From NCBI GenBank assembly GCA_963796195.1, contig CAWCKS010000005.1, positions 186,001 through 250,000 on the forward strand: a DNA stretch of 64,000 nt. Direction: 5' to 3'. The position numbers and the translations under genes were made by a program. The notes below the pieces were generated by a model. It was not told the origin of the DNA and ran no database searches. It saw only the letters and a list, made by a program, of their open reading frames with translations. Origin of the DNA: CAWCKS01 sp963796195 (GTDB taxonomy: Bacteria; Pseudomonadota; Alphaproteobacteria; Rhizobiales; Xanthobacteraceae). Shown here piece by piece: positions 44,076-51,164 of the stretch; the first letter of the stretch is position 1; the number at the start of each line of letters is the position of its first letter.

Positions 44076-44633
44076 TCAGTAAATCGCGTGACCGCCCTTG
44101 GCCGTGATGTCGAGAGCGTCCGCCAGCGAACGGTATTCGGGGCAGGTGGTGCCGCAGATCGAGCCGATCTTCTGCAGATGCAGTTCGGCCTGTTCGCGGT
44201 GACCCTGTTCGATCTGCCAGAGGCCGTAATACTGCCACGTGCGGACGTGGTTCGGATCGGCCTTCAACGCCGCCTCGTACCACAGCTTGGACTGATCGTA
44301 GTCGCCGAGCTTGCGGTAGGAGTAGCCGATGAGGTTGGCGACATCGGGCTGGTCGTCATGCTTCAGCGCACGGAGCTGATCGATCGCGTTGCGGTAATCG
44401 TTCTTCTCGTAGATCGTCGCGTACGCGGTCCGGTAGCCCTTGATGAACTCCATCTCGGACTTCTTGTCCTTCTTCTTCTTGGTCATCGCGCCGCCGTTAT
44501 CGGACGAAGACCCCGAGGACGACGGGGGCGGATCGGCGCCGCCGCCGGCCGCAATCGCCGGGATCGTCGGCGGCACGCCCATGGCGATCACAAAACCTGC
44601 GAGCGTCAGTAGCTGGATCGTGGACTTTCTCAT
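44076..44633 (-). CDS. Secreted TPR protein
   Basis: The protein has 185 residues from the ATG at 44633. A signal peptide (IQLLTLAGFVIAMGVPPTIPAIA) is followed by a Ser/Gly/Asp linker and a very basic patch (TKKKKDKKSEMEF, about residues 51-63), then three TPR-like units (YATIYEKNDYRNAIDQLRAL, DVANLIGYSYRKLGDYDQS, VRTWQYYGLWQIEQGHREQA). The C-terminal GSICGTTCPEYRSL has two Cys that may form a disulfide. It is probably a periplasmic scaffold. Proteins of this form are common in Bradyrhizobium, without known function. Confidence 0.82.
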   Translation of the reverse strand: MRKSTIQLLTLAGFVIAMGVPPTIPAIAAGGGADPPPSSSGSSSDNGGAMTKKKKDKKSEMEFIKGYRTAYATIYEKNDYRNAIDQLRALKHDDQPDVANLIGYSYRKLGDYDQSKLWYEAALKADPNHVRTWQYYGLWQIEQGHREQAELHLQKIGSICGTTCPEYRSLADALDITAKGGHAIY

Positions 44634-44985
44634 GAAGGTCTCCTGCTGGTCGAATTTCGGCCCGTTGAGTCGGAACACCGCCGTCGCACGAACATTCCGC
44701 ATGGTAGCGACCGGCACGCCGGTGTACAGGGCCCGCGGCGCGGGAATATGACGCGGTTGTGTCTTGAATTATTCCCGATTGCCGGGTTCGCGCGGCGGCA
44801 AATCGTTCCCTTCGGACGCAAATATTTTTCGCCTCCGCGCCGGCCAACATGACCGCGAATTCATGCAGATGAATGCCACCCCAATCCGCACTTCAGAGTG
44901 GGTTCAGTGCGTGGGGCTCATGGTGTCGGACATGACGAACGGGAAGGGCATTTCCCGCTCCGTCGACCTGGAACAGGAGGACACC
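44634..44985. promoter_or_regulatory. Divergent intergenic region, promoter candidates only
   Basis: It lies between divergent genes for two secreted proteins. TTGTGTCTTGAATTATTCC near 44757-44775 is the most promoter-like stretch. In-frame codons extend upstream of the 44986 gene, but with no family match. Confidence 0.3.
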
Positions 44986-45375
44986 ATGTTGAAGCAGATT
45001 TCCGCGGCCTTGCTGGCCGCTTCACTGTTGACCGCGCCGGCTCTCGCGGCCGAGGGCAAGTCCACCAGCACGACGCCCGCAACCTCGGCGACCGTGAAGG
45101 CGTCGGACAACACCGCCGCCAAATCATCGAACAAGTCGGTGAGCGCGAAGTCGGCCGACGCGATGAACGCGAACGCGAAGACGACGACAACTCCGCCGGC
45201 CGCCGCGACGCCTGCGGCGAAGCCTGCCGTGAAGAAGGTCAGGCACAGCATGCATCATCGCCGTCATCACACCACCACCGTCAGCTCGAACGTCGTGAAG
45301 TCGCAGAAGGTCGCGAGCATCAAGCACATCCAGTCGTCGAAGTCGGCGATCAAGGTTCAGCCGGCGAAGTCGTAA
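44986..45375 (+). CDS. Small secreted Ala/Lys/Ser/Thr-rich protein with His cluster
   Basis: The protein has 129 residues. The ATG at 44986 follows ACAGGAGGACACC, which rules out the longer in-frame starts. A signal peptide (ISAALLAASLLTAPALAAE) precedes a low-complexity segment (about 20-75, rich in Ser, Thr, Ala and Lys), an Ala/Pro hinge, and the cluster RHSMHHRRHHTTT (about residues 86-98) that could bind metal or acid groups. It somewhat recalls acid-shock or metal-chelating secreted proteins, but I recognise no family. Confidence 0.7.
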   Translation: MLKQISAALLAASLLTAPALAAEGKSTSTTPATSATVKASDNTAAKSSNKSVSAKSADAMNANAKTTTTPPAAATPAAKPAVKKVRHSMHHRRHHTTTVSSNVVKSQKVASIKHIQSSKSAIKVQPAKS

Positions 45376-45754
45376 ATCGACGGCGTCGCTGTTTCTCTGC
45401 GGTAACGGCCTTCACCCCCGTCGCTGCCGATTCTCGCAGAGACAACGCCCGGTTCGCGCCGATCCCACGGTCGGCGCGGACCGGAGTTTTTCCCTTTTGC
45501 GATCTCAAGGTCTCGCGCCAAGCAGGTTCGTACCGCAAACTGCTGACTTTGATGGCGCTGCCCGGTTACGCGCCGCCGTTGCGCCGGCTGATGGCTCGCG
45601 TCACGGCAGTTTGAAGCCGCGGCAGCCGCGCTTTGTGTGTGAGCTGAATCACATCGCGACAGCGCTCGGCCGTGCAACTCTCGATCCAGTGCGCGCCTCG
45701 TCCGGGGATTGATTGATCGAGGATAAGGCCGCGAGCCGCGCACCGGAGAGACAG
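45376..45754. other. Intergenic region with one hairpin
   Basis: About 380 bases with no convincing gene. The only structure seen is the G+C-rich hairpin at 45455-45478. GGAGAG at 45744-45749 serves the small membrane protein at 45755. Confidence 0.4.
45455..45490 (+). terminator. Possible terminator
   Basis: CGCGCCGA (45455-45462) pairs with TCGGCGCG (45471-45478), loop TCCCACGG... of 8 bases. TTTTT occurs only about 8 bases after the stem, so efficiency is doubtful. Confidence 0.35.
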
Positions 45755-45889
45755 ATGACCGCCGTCGATGAACCCAAATCCGAGCTCAGCCTCAGGCGCA
45801 AGGTGATGCTGACATCAGCCCTGTTCTTTGCCGGCCTCGGCGGTTTCCTGCTGGCCGGCTATGTCGTGATTGCGCTGTTAAGTTTTTGA
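45755..45889 (+). CDS. Small single-helix membrane protein (44 aa)
   Basis: ATG at 45755 after CCGGAGAGACAG, stop TGA at 45887-45889. A charged N-terminus (MTAVDEPKSELSLRRK) precedes one long transmembrane helix (residues 18-44: LTSALFFAGLGGFLLAGYVV...). The positive-inside rule places the N-terminus in the cytosol. The 3' end overlaps by 12 bases the convergent gene ending at 45878. The ribosome-binding site, codon use and clean topology support a real gene. Function is unknown. Confidence 0.55.
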   Translation: MTAVDEPKSELSLRRKVMLTSALFFAGLGGFLLAGYVVIALLSF

Positions 45890-46192
45890 GGTGAAGGCCG
45901 GGAACGCCTCGTATCCCGACAGCATCTCGCGCGGCGTCTCATCGGCCGGCTTTTCGCGTGGCGCCGCATCCGTGTTTGCCGTCGGCCAGAAGCCGAGCGA
46001 GGTGTGGGTCTCCTTCTTCAGGCTGTTGGTGATGAGACGTCCCTGCATCAGCTCGCCGAGATAGAGGCCATTTTCCGAGAAGATGTTCTCTTTGCGGAAT
46101 TCGCCGATGTGGCGTCCATCCGCCGCAAACAGGCCGCCGGAGTCGATCCAGCCGAAATACTTGCCGTCCCACGTGCACACCAGATCCATCAT
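45878..46192 (-). CDS. Hypothetical cytosolic protein with short beta repeats
   Basis: The protein has 104 residues from the ATG at 46192 (an adjacent ATG at 46189 is equally possible). The core has repeated turns with a W/G/D pattern: LVCTWDGKYFGWIDSGGLF, AADGRHIGEFRKENIFSENG, LYLGELMQGRLITNSLKKET. This resembles the four-stranded flanked repeats seen in small Bradyrhizobium proteins. The tail is Pro/Glu-rich. There is no signal peptide or membrane segment. The frame extends upstream without a start signal. Confidence 0.65.
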   Translation of the reverse strand: MMDLVCTWDGKYFGWIDSGGLFAADGRHIGEFRKENIFSENGLYLGELMQGRLITNSLKKETHTSLGFWPTANTDAAPREKPADETPREMLSGYEAFPAFTSKT

Positions 46193-46278
46193 CGTCCCGT
46201 TTCTTGGTTGTTGTCGCCGTCGATTGCTGTCGTCGCTACAATCCTCGCGAGGCGAGGGCGATTGCGAGTTGATCTCGA

Positions 46279-46515
46279 TCAAAACTGGTCCATGTAGGGG
46301 TCGTCATAGCCGAGCCGCTTCTTGACGCAAGGACGCAGCACCTCGGCCTGGTGCGTGGTCGGATCCTCGTCCACCTTCAGCCCGATCCGCTTCCAGCAAT
46401 AGTGGCGCGCCGATTGCTCGCGACGGGTGCCGAGCTTGTCGTAGGCGTTCGCAACGGACGCGACGCCGGGCGTCAGCACGGCGGCAAGCAGGGCAAGGTA
46501 TAGCATTCGACGCAT
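46279..46515 (-). CDS. Small secreted protein with two cysteines
   Basis: The protein has 78 residues from the ATG at 46515 (MRRMLYLALLAAVLTPGVASVANA signal peptide), preceded by AGGAAG. The mature part is about 54 residues: YDKLGTRREQSARHYCWKRI, then TTHQAEVLRPCVKKRLGYDD. The two Cys probably form a disulfide. It lies upstream of the gene ending at 45878 and reads the same way, 87 bases apart. I recognise no family. Confidence 0.65.
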   Translation of the reverse strand: MRRMLYLALLAAVLTPGVASVANAYDKLGTRREQSARHYCWKRIGLKVDEDPTTHQAEVLRPCVKKRLGYDDPYMDQF

Positions 46516-46726
46516 CGGCACTTCCTGTTTGCGGACCTCGGCCGGATTATCGCAGAGGCTCACGCGGCGATCCACCGCCGGCGGTCGCCGATAACGGCTT
46601 GAGTTTCACCCGGGGAGTGGACTTCAAGCCGCCGAAATAAGCCGCTGTGCGACGGTGGTCGGCCGGTTGAAAGTATAAGGGCTGGCTGATAGCTGTTCGG
46701 TCCATCGTCTGCGTCGCGGATGTCCT

Positions 46727-46795
46727 GGAAAAGCATGCCCGCGGGCTTGACCCGATGGGTGGGTACCGGTTTTCCGAGGACATGCGCAAACAAGA
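46727..46795. repeat. Palindromic repeat element, copy C (longer middle)
   Basis: It shares the right half with copy A (ACCGGTTTTCCGAGGACATGCGCAAAC against CCGGTTTTCCGAACAGGACATGCGCAAAC, compared in parts), while the left half has CTGGAAAAGCATGCCCGCGGG and a longer middle. It lies directly upstream of tRNA-Thr. Confidence 0.65.
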
Positions 46796-46801
46796 AGCAG
46801 C

Positions 46802-46876
46802 GCCGGCTTAGCTCAGCGGTAGAGCAGCGGTTTTGTAAACCGAAGGTCGGGGGTTCAATCCCCTCAGCCGGCACCA
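46802..46876 (+). tRNA. tRNA-Thr (anticodon TGT)
   Basis: A complete cloverleaf: acceptor GCCGGCT / AGCCGGC, D arm GCTCAGCGGTAGAGC, anticodon arm CGGTTTTGTAAACCG with TGT, T arm GGGGGTTCAATCCCC, and encoded CCA at 46874-46876. Confidence 0.96.
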
Positions 46877-47098
46877 TAGTTTATCGGACGGGGCAGCCCC
46901 ACCGGGGCCGCCAATCAAGCTTGATTGCCGACCCTGGGTTTCGCGGTCTGAAGTCATCGAAATAGAACGCGACTTGAGCTTGTCGGTTGGGAGCCACAGA
47001 GCTGATAATAGTAGAGGTCCAGAATACATTGAAAATTGGCATCGTCTCGGACCGGTCATTTGGACGCGAGACCGCCTGCGTCGCGGCGGGATAAATTG

Positions 47099-47296
47099 AT
47101 GGCCACCCGCGAACATCGTCTCGCAGAATTCTCTACCGGCACGCCCAAGGATGGCTTGCCGGTGGAATTGCTGTGCCAAGATCACGCCGGCACCTACGTG
47201 CTCCCGTTTGCGTGCCTTTGGACAGACGGCGCGTGGCGCAATTCTGAGGGTGGTGCGTTGATCGATGCGCGAGTCATTGGGTGGCGGGCGTATTGA
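47099..47296 (+). CDS. Hypothetical protein (65 aa)
   Basis: The ATG at 47099 gives MATREHRLAEFSTGTPKDGL, PVELLCQDHAGTYVLPFACL and a terminal GALIDARVIGWRAY. It is compact with a Trp-rich centre and no signal or membrane segment. Similar short proteins with the phrase Y-x-LPF-xC occur singly in Bradyrhizobium genomes, to my recollection, but no function is known. An in-frame start at 47036 lacks support. It lies in the accessory stretch after tRNA-Thr. Confidence 0.5.
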   Translation: MATREHRLAEFSTGTPKDGLPVELLCQDHAGTYVLPFACLWTDGAWRNSEGGALIDARVIGWRAY

Positions 47297-47569
47297 TGTT
47301 GCCCAAAGAAGAAGCCGCTCGAAGGCGGCTGGTTCAAATTCAACCTGTGCACTGGTCAGGCGAACATCGACTTCCGTTTGCGATAGCCTGCAAAGCCAAG
47401 CCCTGCGAAGCCAACCAGCATCACGACCCATGTGAGGGTTCGGGACGTCACCGACCGTATCTCCTCCGGCTCAACGAATGCTCCCTGAGACCGTCACGCC
47501 AATTCAGTCAAAGTTGAGCCTCAATCTCAGAATAATCGGCTTATGCTTGTTCCTCCGACGAGGACAGAA

Positions 47570-48013
47570 ATGTCTGACCTTTGGTATTACGCAGAAGGCG
47601 AGCGGTCTCGAGGTCCAATCGCTCAAGAGACATTAGTTGGCTTGCTGCGGCAGGTCTCCATGGCCGCCGACGTTTTGGTTTGGAAGAGTGGATTTGCAAA
47701 ATGGAAAAGAGTCGGGGATGTGCCTGAACTATTTAGGCAGATAGAGCGCCTGCCTACTGCTCCAAGAGCGCGACAGGGTGCCCCCCATTTGCAAAAGCGT
47801 TCTGCACTCTCACTCCAAAAAGCTGAAGCGAAACCGGAAACACAAAAGGTGGGATGGGGCGCTCGCGCTGCCGGAATCGTTGCTTCGCTAGTTCGATCGC
47901 GCGACAATCGCAAGCTAAGCCGCGACGTGACACCCAACATCGTACGCCAGCATCAAGCGACGCCGGAACAAAATGCGCTTTTCGAGAGAGCACGCCAAGC
48001 GATAGACGGGTGA
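47570..48013 (+). CDS. GYF_2 (DUF4339) domain protein
   Basis: The protein has 147 residues from the ATG at 47570 (a start at 47543 is possible). The N-terminal GYF_2 domain (residues 1-60) is clear: LWYYAEGERSRGPIAQETL, VLVWKSGFAKWKRVGDVPEL. The rest is basic and probably disordered (AEAKPETQKVGWGARAAGIV, VTPNIVRQHQATPEQNALFE). GYF_2 domains bind proline-rich peptides, and in bacteria they often head membrane proteins; here no helix follows. The base composition is lower in G+C than the window average, as is the rest of this segment. Confidence 0.75.
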   Translation: MSDLWYYAEGERSRGPIAQETLVGLLRQVSMAADVLVWKSGFAKWKRVGDVPELFRQIERLPTAPRARQGAPHLQKRSALSLQKAEAKPETQKVGWGARAAGIVASLVRSRDNRKLSRDVTPNIVRQHQATPEQNALFERARQAIDG

Positions 48014-48507
48014 AAGAAGCGGGTTCAGTGAGAGTGCCGCATCCAAAAGAAGAGGCCGCCTGGGTCTTGGGCGCTCGGCGGCCTCTGTCGCTTGGAGGTG
48101 TGGCGGCGATTGGGACGTGCCGCTTGGCGACGAGCGCACCGTATATCGGTGCCGACGCGAACACAGTCCACAAGTGACCTAACTCCAGCATTTTCGGTCG
48201 CGCACGAGGGCAACACCGGGCTGGCACAAAGGTTTCGGGAACTCGCACCGACTGGCCGGGCTAATGCGGCAAGTAGCGAGCACAACCCATGCAGTACCAG
48301 TGGCCATTCGCTATTCCTGAAACAAAGTCGGACAGGCTTTAGAAATCGTAGCGAACTCCTTCGAGCGCAAGCACGCCGCGTTGCTGTCAGGCTGATCCGG
48401 GCGGCCGGCACCATCCATCATCGCATATTTGCATCTGTCCTTCCCGCGCGTACCGCTTGCGTGTCGACGCGGCGGGCCTAAACTTTGCTTGAAGGGTAGG
48501 GGTTTCC
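48014..48507. other. Accessory stretch without a gene; contains a copy of the tRNA-Thr end
   Basis: No open frame here has a plausible start or product. GCCGGCACCAT at 48404-48414 repeats the last bases of tRNA-Thr. A G+C-rich hairpin (GGCCGCCT...AGGCGGCC-like) occurs near 48053-48090. Confidence 0.4.
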
Positions 48508-48795
48508 ATGTCGGCGATAAGAGCAGCTGCATTCGCTACGTTGATCGCGGCCCTTGCCACGCCGCAGGCCGCATCGGCCTGCGCCGGCGGCTTCTTCTCC
48601 TTCAGCAACACGCTGTGTCCGGCGCAGATGCAGCTTCGTTTGTGCCTTGGCGATCGCGGCAACAGTTTGCTGTTCATGCTGCGCAAGGGTGAATCGATTT
48701 ATTTCCAGACCGCGCCGAACTCGTCGTTCTCGTGGAGCTGCAATGGCGAGCCGGCCGCCGTCTGCCCGTCGGCCTACTGCGTCAACGGCCCGTGA
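48508..48795 (+). CDS. Small secreted Cys-rich protein
   Basis: The protein has 95 residues. A signal peptide (AAFATLIAALATPQAASA) is followed by a mature part of about 70 residues with six Cys: ACAGGFFSFSNTLCPAQ, LRLCLGDRGN, SWSCNGEPAAVCPSAYC. Three disulfides are likely. An AGGGTAGGGG site lies upstream of the ATG. I recognise no family; the size and Cys content suit a periplasmic inhibitor or structural protein. Its composition matches the host rather than the accessory segment before it. Confidence 0.6.
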   Translation: MSAIRAAAFATLIAALATPQAASACAGGFFSFSNTLCPAQMQLRLCLGDRGNSLLFMLRKGESIYFQTAPNSSFSWSCNGEPAAVCPSAYCVNGP

Positions 48796-48935
48796 TATTC
48801 GTCGCGGGTTCCACGCGTCACATTCCTTAACGCATTGATTTCTCGCAGCGCTGCGTTTGAATGAGCGCTGCACGCCGCCGTTAAACTTACCGGCACATTT
48901 GCCGCGAGCTTTAACCCTTGGTCCCGCGGGTTGAA

Positions 48936-48951
48936 TTAAGTTGATCTTAAC
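48936..48951. promoter_or_regulatory. CtrA-type box TTAA-N7-TTAAC
   Basis: TTAA (48936-48939), spacer GTTGATC, TTAAC (48947-48951). An exact consensus match that ends 15 bases before the start codon at 48966, close enough to overlap the core promoter or repress it. Confidence 0.45.
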
Positions 48952-48965
48952 ATCGGACCAAACTC

Positions 48966-49442
48966 ATGCGGATTGCGCTCGCGGTTGCATTGCTACTGGC
49001 GTCCGGCATCGCGGCTCTTGCCGGCGACGCTGAGCCCGTGATCGTCATTCCCTCGCGGCCCGGCGTGCCTGTGATCGTCAACGGCCGCGAGGTGTCTTAC
49101 GCCGTGCTCGAAGGTGACTGGGGCCTCGCCAAGGGCGTGCATTATCAGCCGACGATCTTTCCGAGCAACTGGAGGCCGATCGAGAAGCCGCCGGTCGGAC
49201 ACTATTATCCGCACACCGGCAACATGCCGGGCTATGGCCGTCTCGAGATCGAAACGCCGCCGCAGCATCTGCCCGAGGCCGAAACTTATTACCGTTCATG
49301 GTCCGCGGAATCGCAACCGACACCGGCATCGCCGCCGAATGTGGCCGTGCCGTTTGATCCGCCGCCGATCATCGTCGCGCCGCGCGAGTGGAACGACGGC
49401 CGCCCGCATCCGCAGTTTCGTCCTGGCGGCCGTACGCCGTGA
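48966..49442 (+). CDS. Secreted Pro-rich hypothetical protein
   Basis: The protein has 158 residues. A signal peptide (MRIALAVALLLASGIAALAG) leads to a beta-like segment (EPVIVIPSRPGVPVIVNGRE) and a long Pro/Tyr-rich part (HYQPTIFPSNWRPIEKPPVG, HYYPHTGNMPGYGRLEIETP, PFDPPPIIVAPREWNDGRPH). It is probably a cell-surface or periplasmic structural protein. It lies 74 bases upstream of the Tyr-rich protein gene on the same strand, and the exact CtrA-type box before it may control both. I recognise no family. Confidence 0.65.
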   Translation: MRIALAVALLLASGIAALAGDAEPVIVIPSRPGVPVIVNGREVSYAVLEGDWGLAKGVHYQPTIFPSNWRPIEKPPVGHYYPHTGNMPGYGRLEIETPPQHLPEAETYYRSWSAESQPTPASPPNVAVPFDPPPIIVAPREWNDGRPHPQFRPGGRTP

Positions 49443-49516
49443 CAAATTGAACAAGAAAGTTCAAAGCTTCGAACAACAACCAAACAAAAAACAGAGTTGC
49501 GTAACAGGAGACAATA

Positions 49517-50263
49517 ATGCGTCAGACGATTGTGGGATTGGCCGTGGCGTTGGCCGCAGCGGTGAGCGCCGCGCCGGCTTCAGCGTGCGGATATGCGGGC
49601 TGCAGCTCGCCGAGCTGGAACTACAACTACTCGGGGTTCTACGGCAACTACTCGACGCCGGTGGCGCCTTGCGCGGCTGGGTGCGGCGGCTATGGAGCGG
49701 CGTTGGGCTACGGCCACTATGGCCGTCTGCCGTATCCGGCGCAACCGTATGCGACGCTGCCGCAGTACTACTGGGTCAACCAGGGCCCGACCTACACCGG
49801 CCCGGGCCTGTTCGCGCCGGCGCCGACCTATCAGGAGCGCGCGGTGAGCGGCTGGTCCGGCTACGGCCCGACCGCCTACGGCACCACGAACTATTCCTAT
49901 AGCGGCGGCCCGTACAGCAGCGCGACCACCCATTACTACGATGGCATGCCGGCGGACGGCTATACCGGTTACTCCTATCAGAGCTACTCGCACCTGCCGC
50001 CGACCTACAGCGAGCAGACCGAAGAGGATGTTCCGGCGCCGGTCTATCGTCCGTATTACGCACGGCCGATGTATCACTACGCGCGGCCTTACCGCCGCGT
50101 GCTCGCGCCGCGCTACTATCCATCGGTGCGCTACGGCTATGCCCCGCACTTCCGCCGTTATGTCGGCGGCCGCTACGCGCTGCCGCCGCGCTACATGGCG
50201 CACCGCTACGCGCCGCGCATGGGCTACGCGCCGCGCCGTATGTATCGGCCGATGTATAACTGA
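49517..50263 (+). CDS. Secreted Tyr/Gly/Pro-rich protein with Arg-Tyr C-terminus
   Basis: The protein has 248 residues; ACAGGAG precedes the ATG. A signal peptide (MRQTIVGLAVALAAAVSAAP) is followed by a low-complexity chain: the N-terminal half is rich in Tyr, Gly, Ser and Pro (NYNYSGFYGNYSTP, YGAALGYGHYGRLPYPA), while the last 80 residues are strongly basic with repeated R-x-Y/Y-x-R units (YARPMYHYARPYRRVLAPRY, MAHRYAPRMGYAPRRMYRP). Tyrosine makes up roughly a fifth of the chain by eye. It suggests a cross-linkable or polysaccharide-binding envelope protein. A strong terminator follows. Confidence 0.75.
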   Translation: MRQTIVGLAVALAAAVSAAPASACGYAGCSSPSWNYNYSGFYGNYSTPVAPCAAGCGGYGAALGYGHYGRLPYPAQPYATLPQYYWVNQGPTYTGPGLFAPAPTYQERAVSGWSGYGPTAYGTTNYSYSGGPYSSATTHYYDGMPADGYTGYSYQSYSHLPPTYSEQTEEDVPAPVYRPYYARPMYHYARPYRRVLAPRYYPSVRYGYAPHFRRYVGGRYALPPRYMAHRYAPRMGYAPRRMYRPMYN

Positions 50264-50291
50264 CCGTCTGGTTACAGGCGGATTTTTGGAA

Positions 50292-50320
50292 GGGCCGCGC
50301 AACAGCGCGGCCCTTTTGCT
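50292..50320 (+). terminator. Intrinsic terminator after the Tyr-rich protein gene
   Basis: GGGCCGCGC (50292-50300) pairs with GCGCGGCCC (50305-50313), loop AACA, then TTTTGCTTT. It starts 29 bases after the stop and ends before the convergent rlmB. Confidence 0.85.
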
Positions 50321-50324
50321 TTGC

Positions 50325-51149
50325 TCAAGCGAGCCGCCCGAGCTTCTGCGCTCCGATATAGAGCGCGAGCGCGGCAGCATTCGATACGTTGAGACTCTTG
50401 ATTGCGCCGGGCATGTCGAGCCGCGCCACGACGTGGCAGGTCTCGCGCGTCAATTGCCGCAAGCCCTTGCCCTCGGCGCCGAGCACCAGCGCCAGCGGCG
50501 CGCGCAGTTCGATCGAAGCGAGGTCTGCGCTGCCGGCGCTGTCGAGCCCGACCACGTGAAAGCCGCGCTCCTTCAATTCATTCATCGCGCGGGCGAGATT
50601 TTGCACCGTCACGAACGACACATATTCCAGCGCGCCTGAGGCCGACTTCGCCAGCACGCCGGTGGCCTCAGGCGAATGGCGCTGCGTGGTGACAATCGCC
50701 TGCACGCCAAATGCTGCCGCCGAGCGCAGGATGGCGCCGACATTGTGCGGATCGGTGATCTGGTCGAGCACCAGCACGATGCCGTCGGTCTCGAGCGTCG
50801 CAATATCGGGCGTCGGCAGCGGATCGGCTTCCGCGAGCAACCCCTGATGTACGGCGTCGTCGGGCAATTGCGCGGCGATGGTGTCAGGGCGCACGATCTC
50901 GGGCGTCACTTTTGAAGTGATGTTCTCTTCGGCGAGCCGGCGTGCCGCGTTCTCGGTCGCGTAGAGTTTTCGGATGCGCCGCTTCGGATTGGTCAGGGCC
51001 AGCGTCACCGGATGCCAGCCATAAAGGATGACGGTGTCGCCGTCGCGGCGGGGACGCTCGGCGCGGGGTGCACTGCGCTCGCGCTGCCAGCGGCGCGGCC
51101 GATCCTTGCGCGCGAATTTGTTGTCACGCGATGGTTTGCGCTCTGACAT
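50325..51149 (-). CDS. rlmB: 23S rRNA 2'-O-ribose methyltransferase, TrmH/RlmB family
   Basis: The protein has 274 residues. A basic N-terminal extension of about 40 residues precedes the substrate-binding domain (VILYGWHPVTLALTNPKRRI) and the SPOUT knot with motif 1 (DPHNVGAILRSAAAFG), motif 2 (LALVLGAEGKGLR) and motif 3 (IKSLNVSNAAALALY). RlmB methylates G2251 of 23S rRNA using S-adenosylmethionine. The Asn, Arg and Ser residues of the active site are present. In Bradyrhizobium this gene often lies near tRNA-Tyr, as here. The MFS pump gene ends 16 bases upstream. Confidence 0.9.
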   Translation of the reverse strand: MSERKPSRDNKFARKDRPRRWQRERSAPRAERPRRDGDTVILYGWHPVTLALTNPKRRIRKLYATENAARRLAEENITSKVTPEIVRPDTIAAQLPDDAVHQGLLAEADPLPTPDIATLETDGIVLVLDQITDPHNVGAILRSAAAFGVQAIVTTQRHSPEATGVLAKSASGALEYVSFVTVQNLARAMNELKERGFHVVGLDSAGSADLASIELRAPLALVLGAEGKGLRQLTRETCHVVARLDMPGAIKSLNVSNAAALALYIGAQKLGRLA

Positions 51150-51164
51150 TGCGTTGAACCGATG

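Noticed and set aside
46808..47431. Minus-strand open frame of 207 codons over tRNA-Thr
   Set aside because: It runs through the antisense of the tRNA and yields the common spurious CR-GLNPRPSVYK type translation of tRNA genes.
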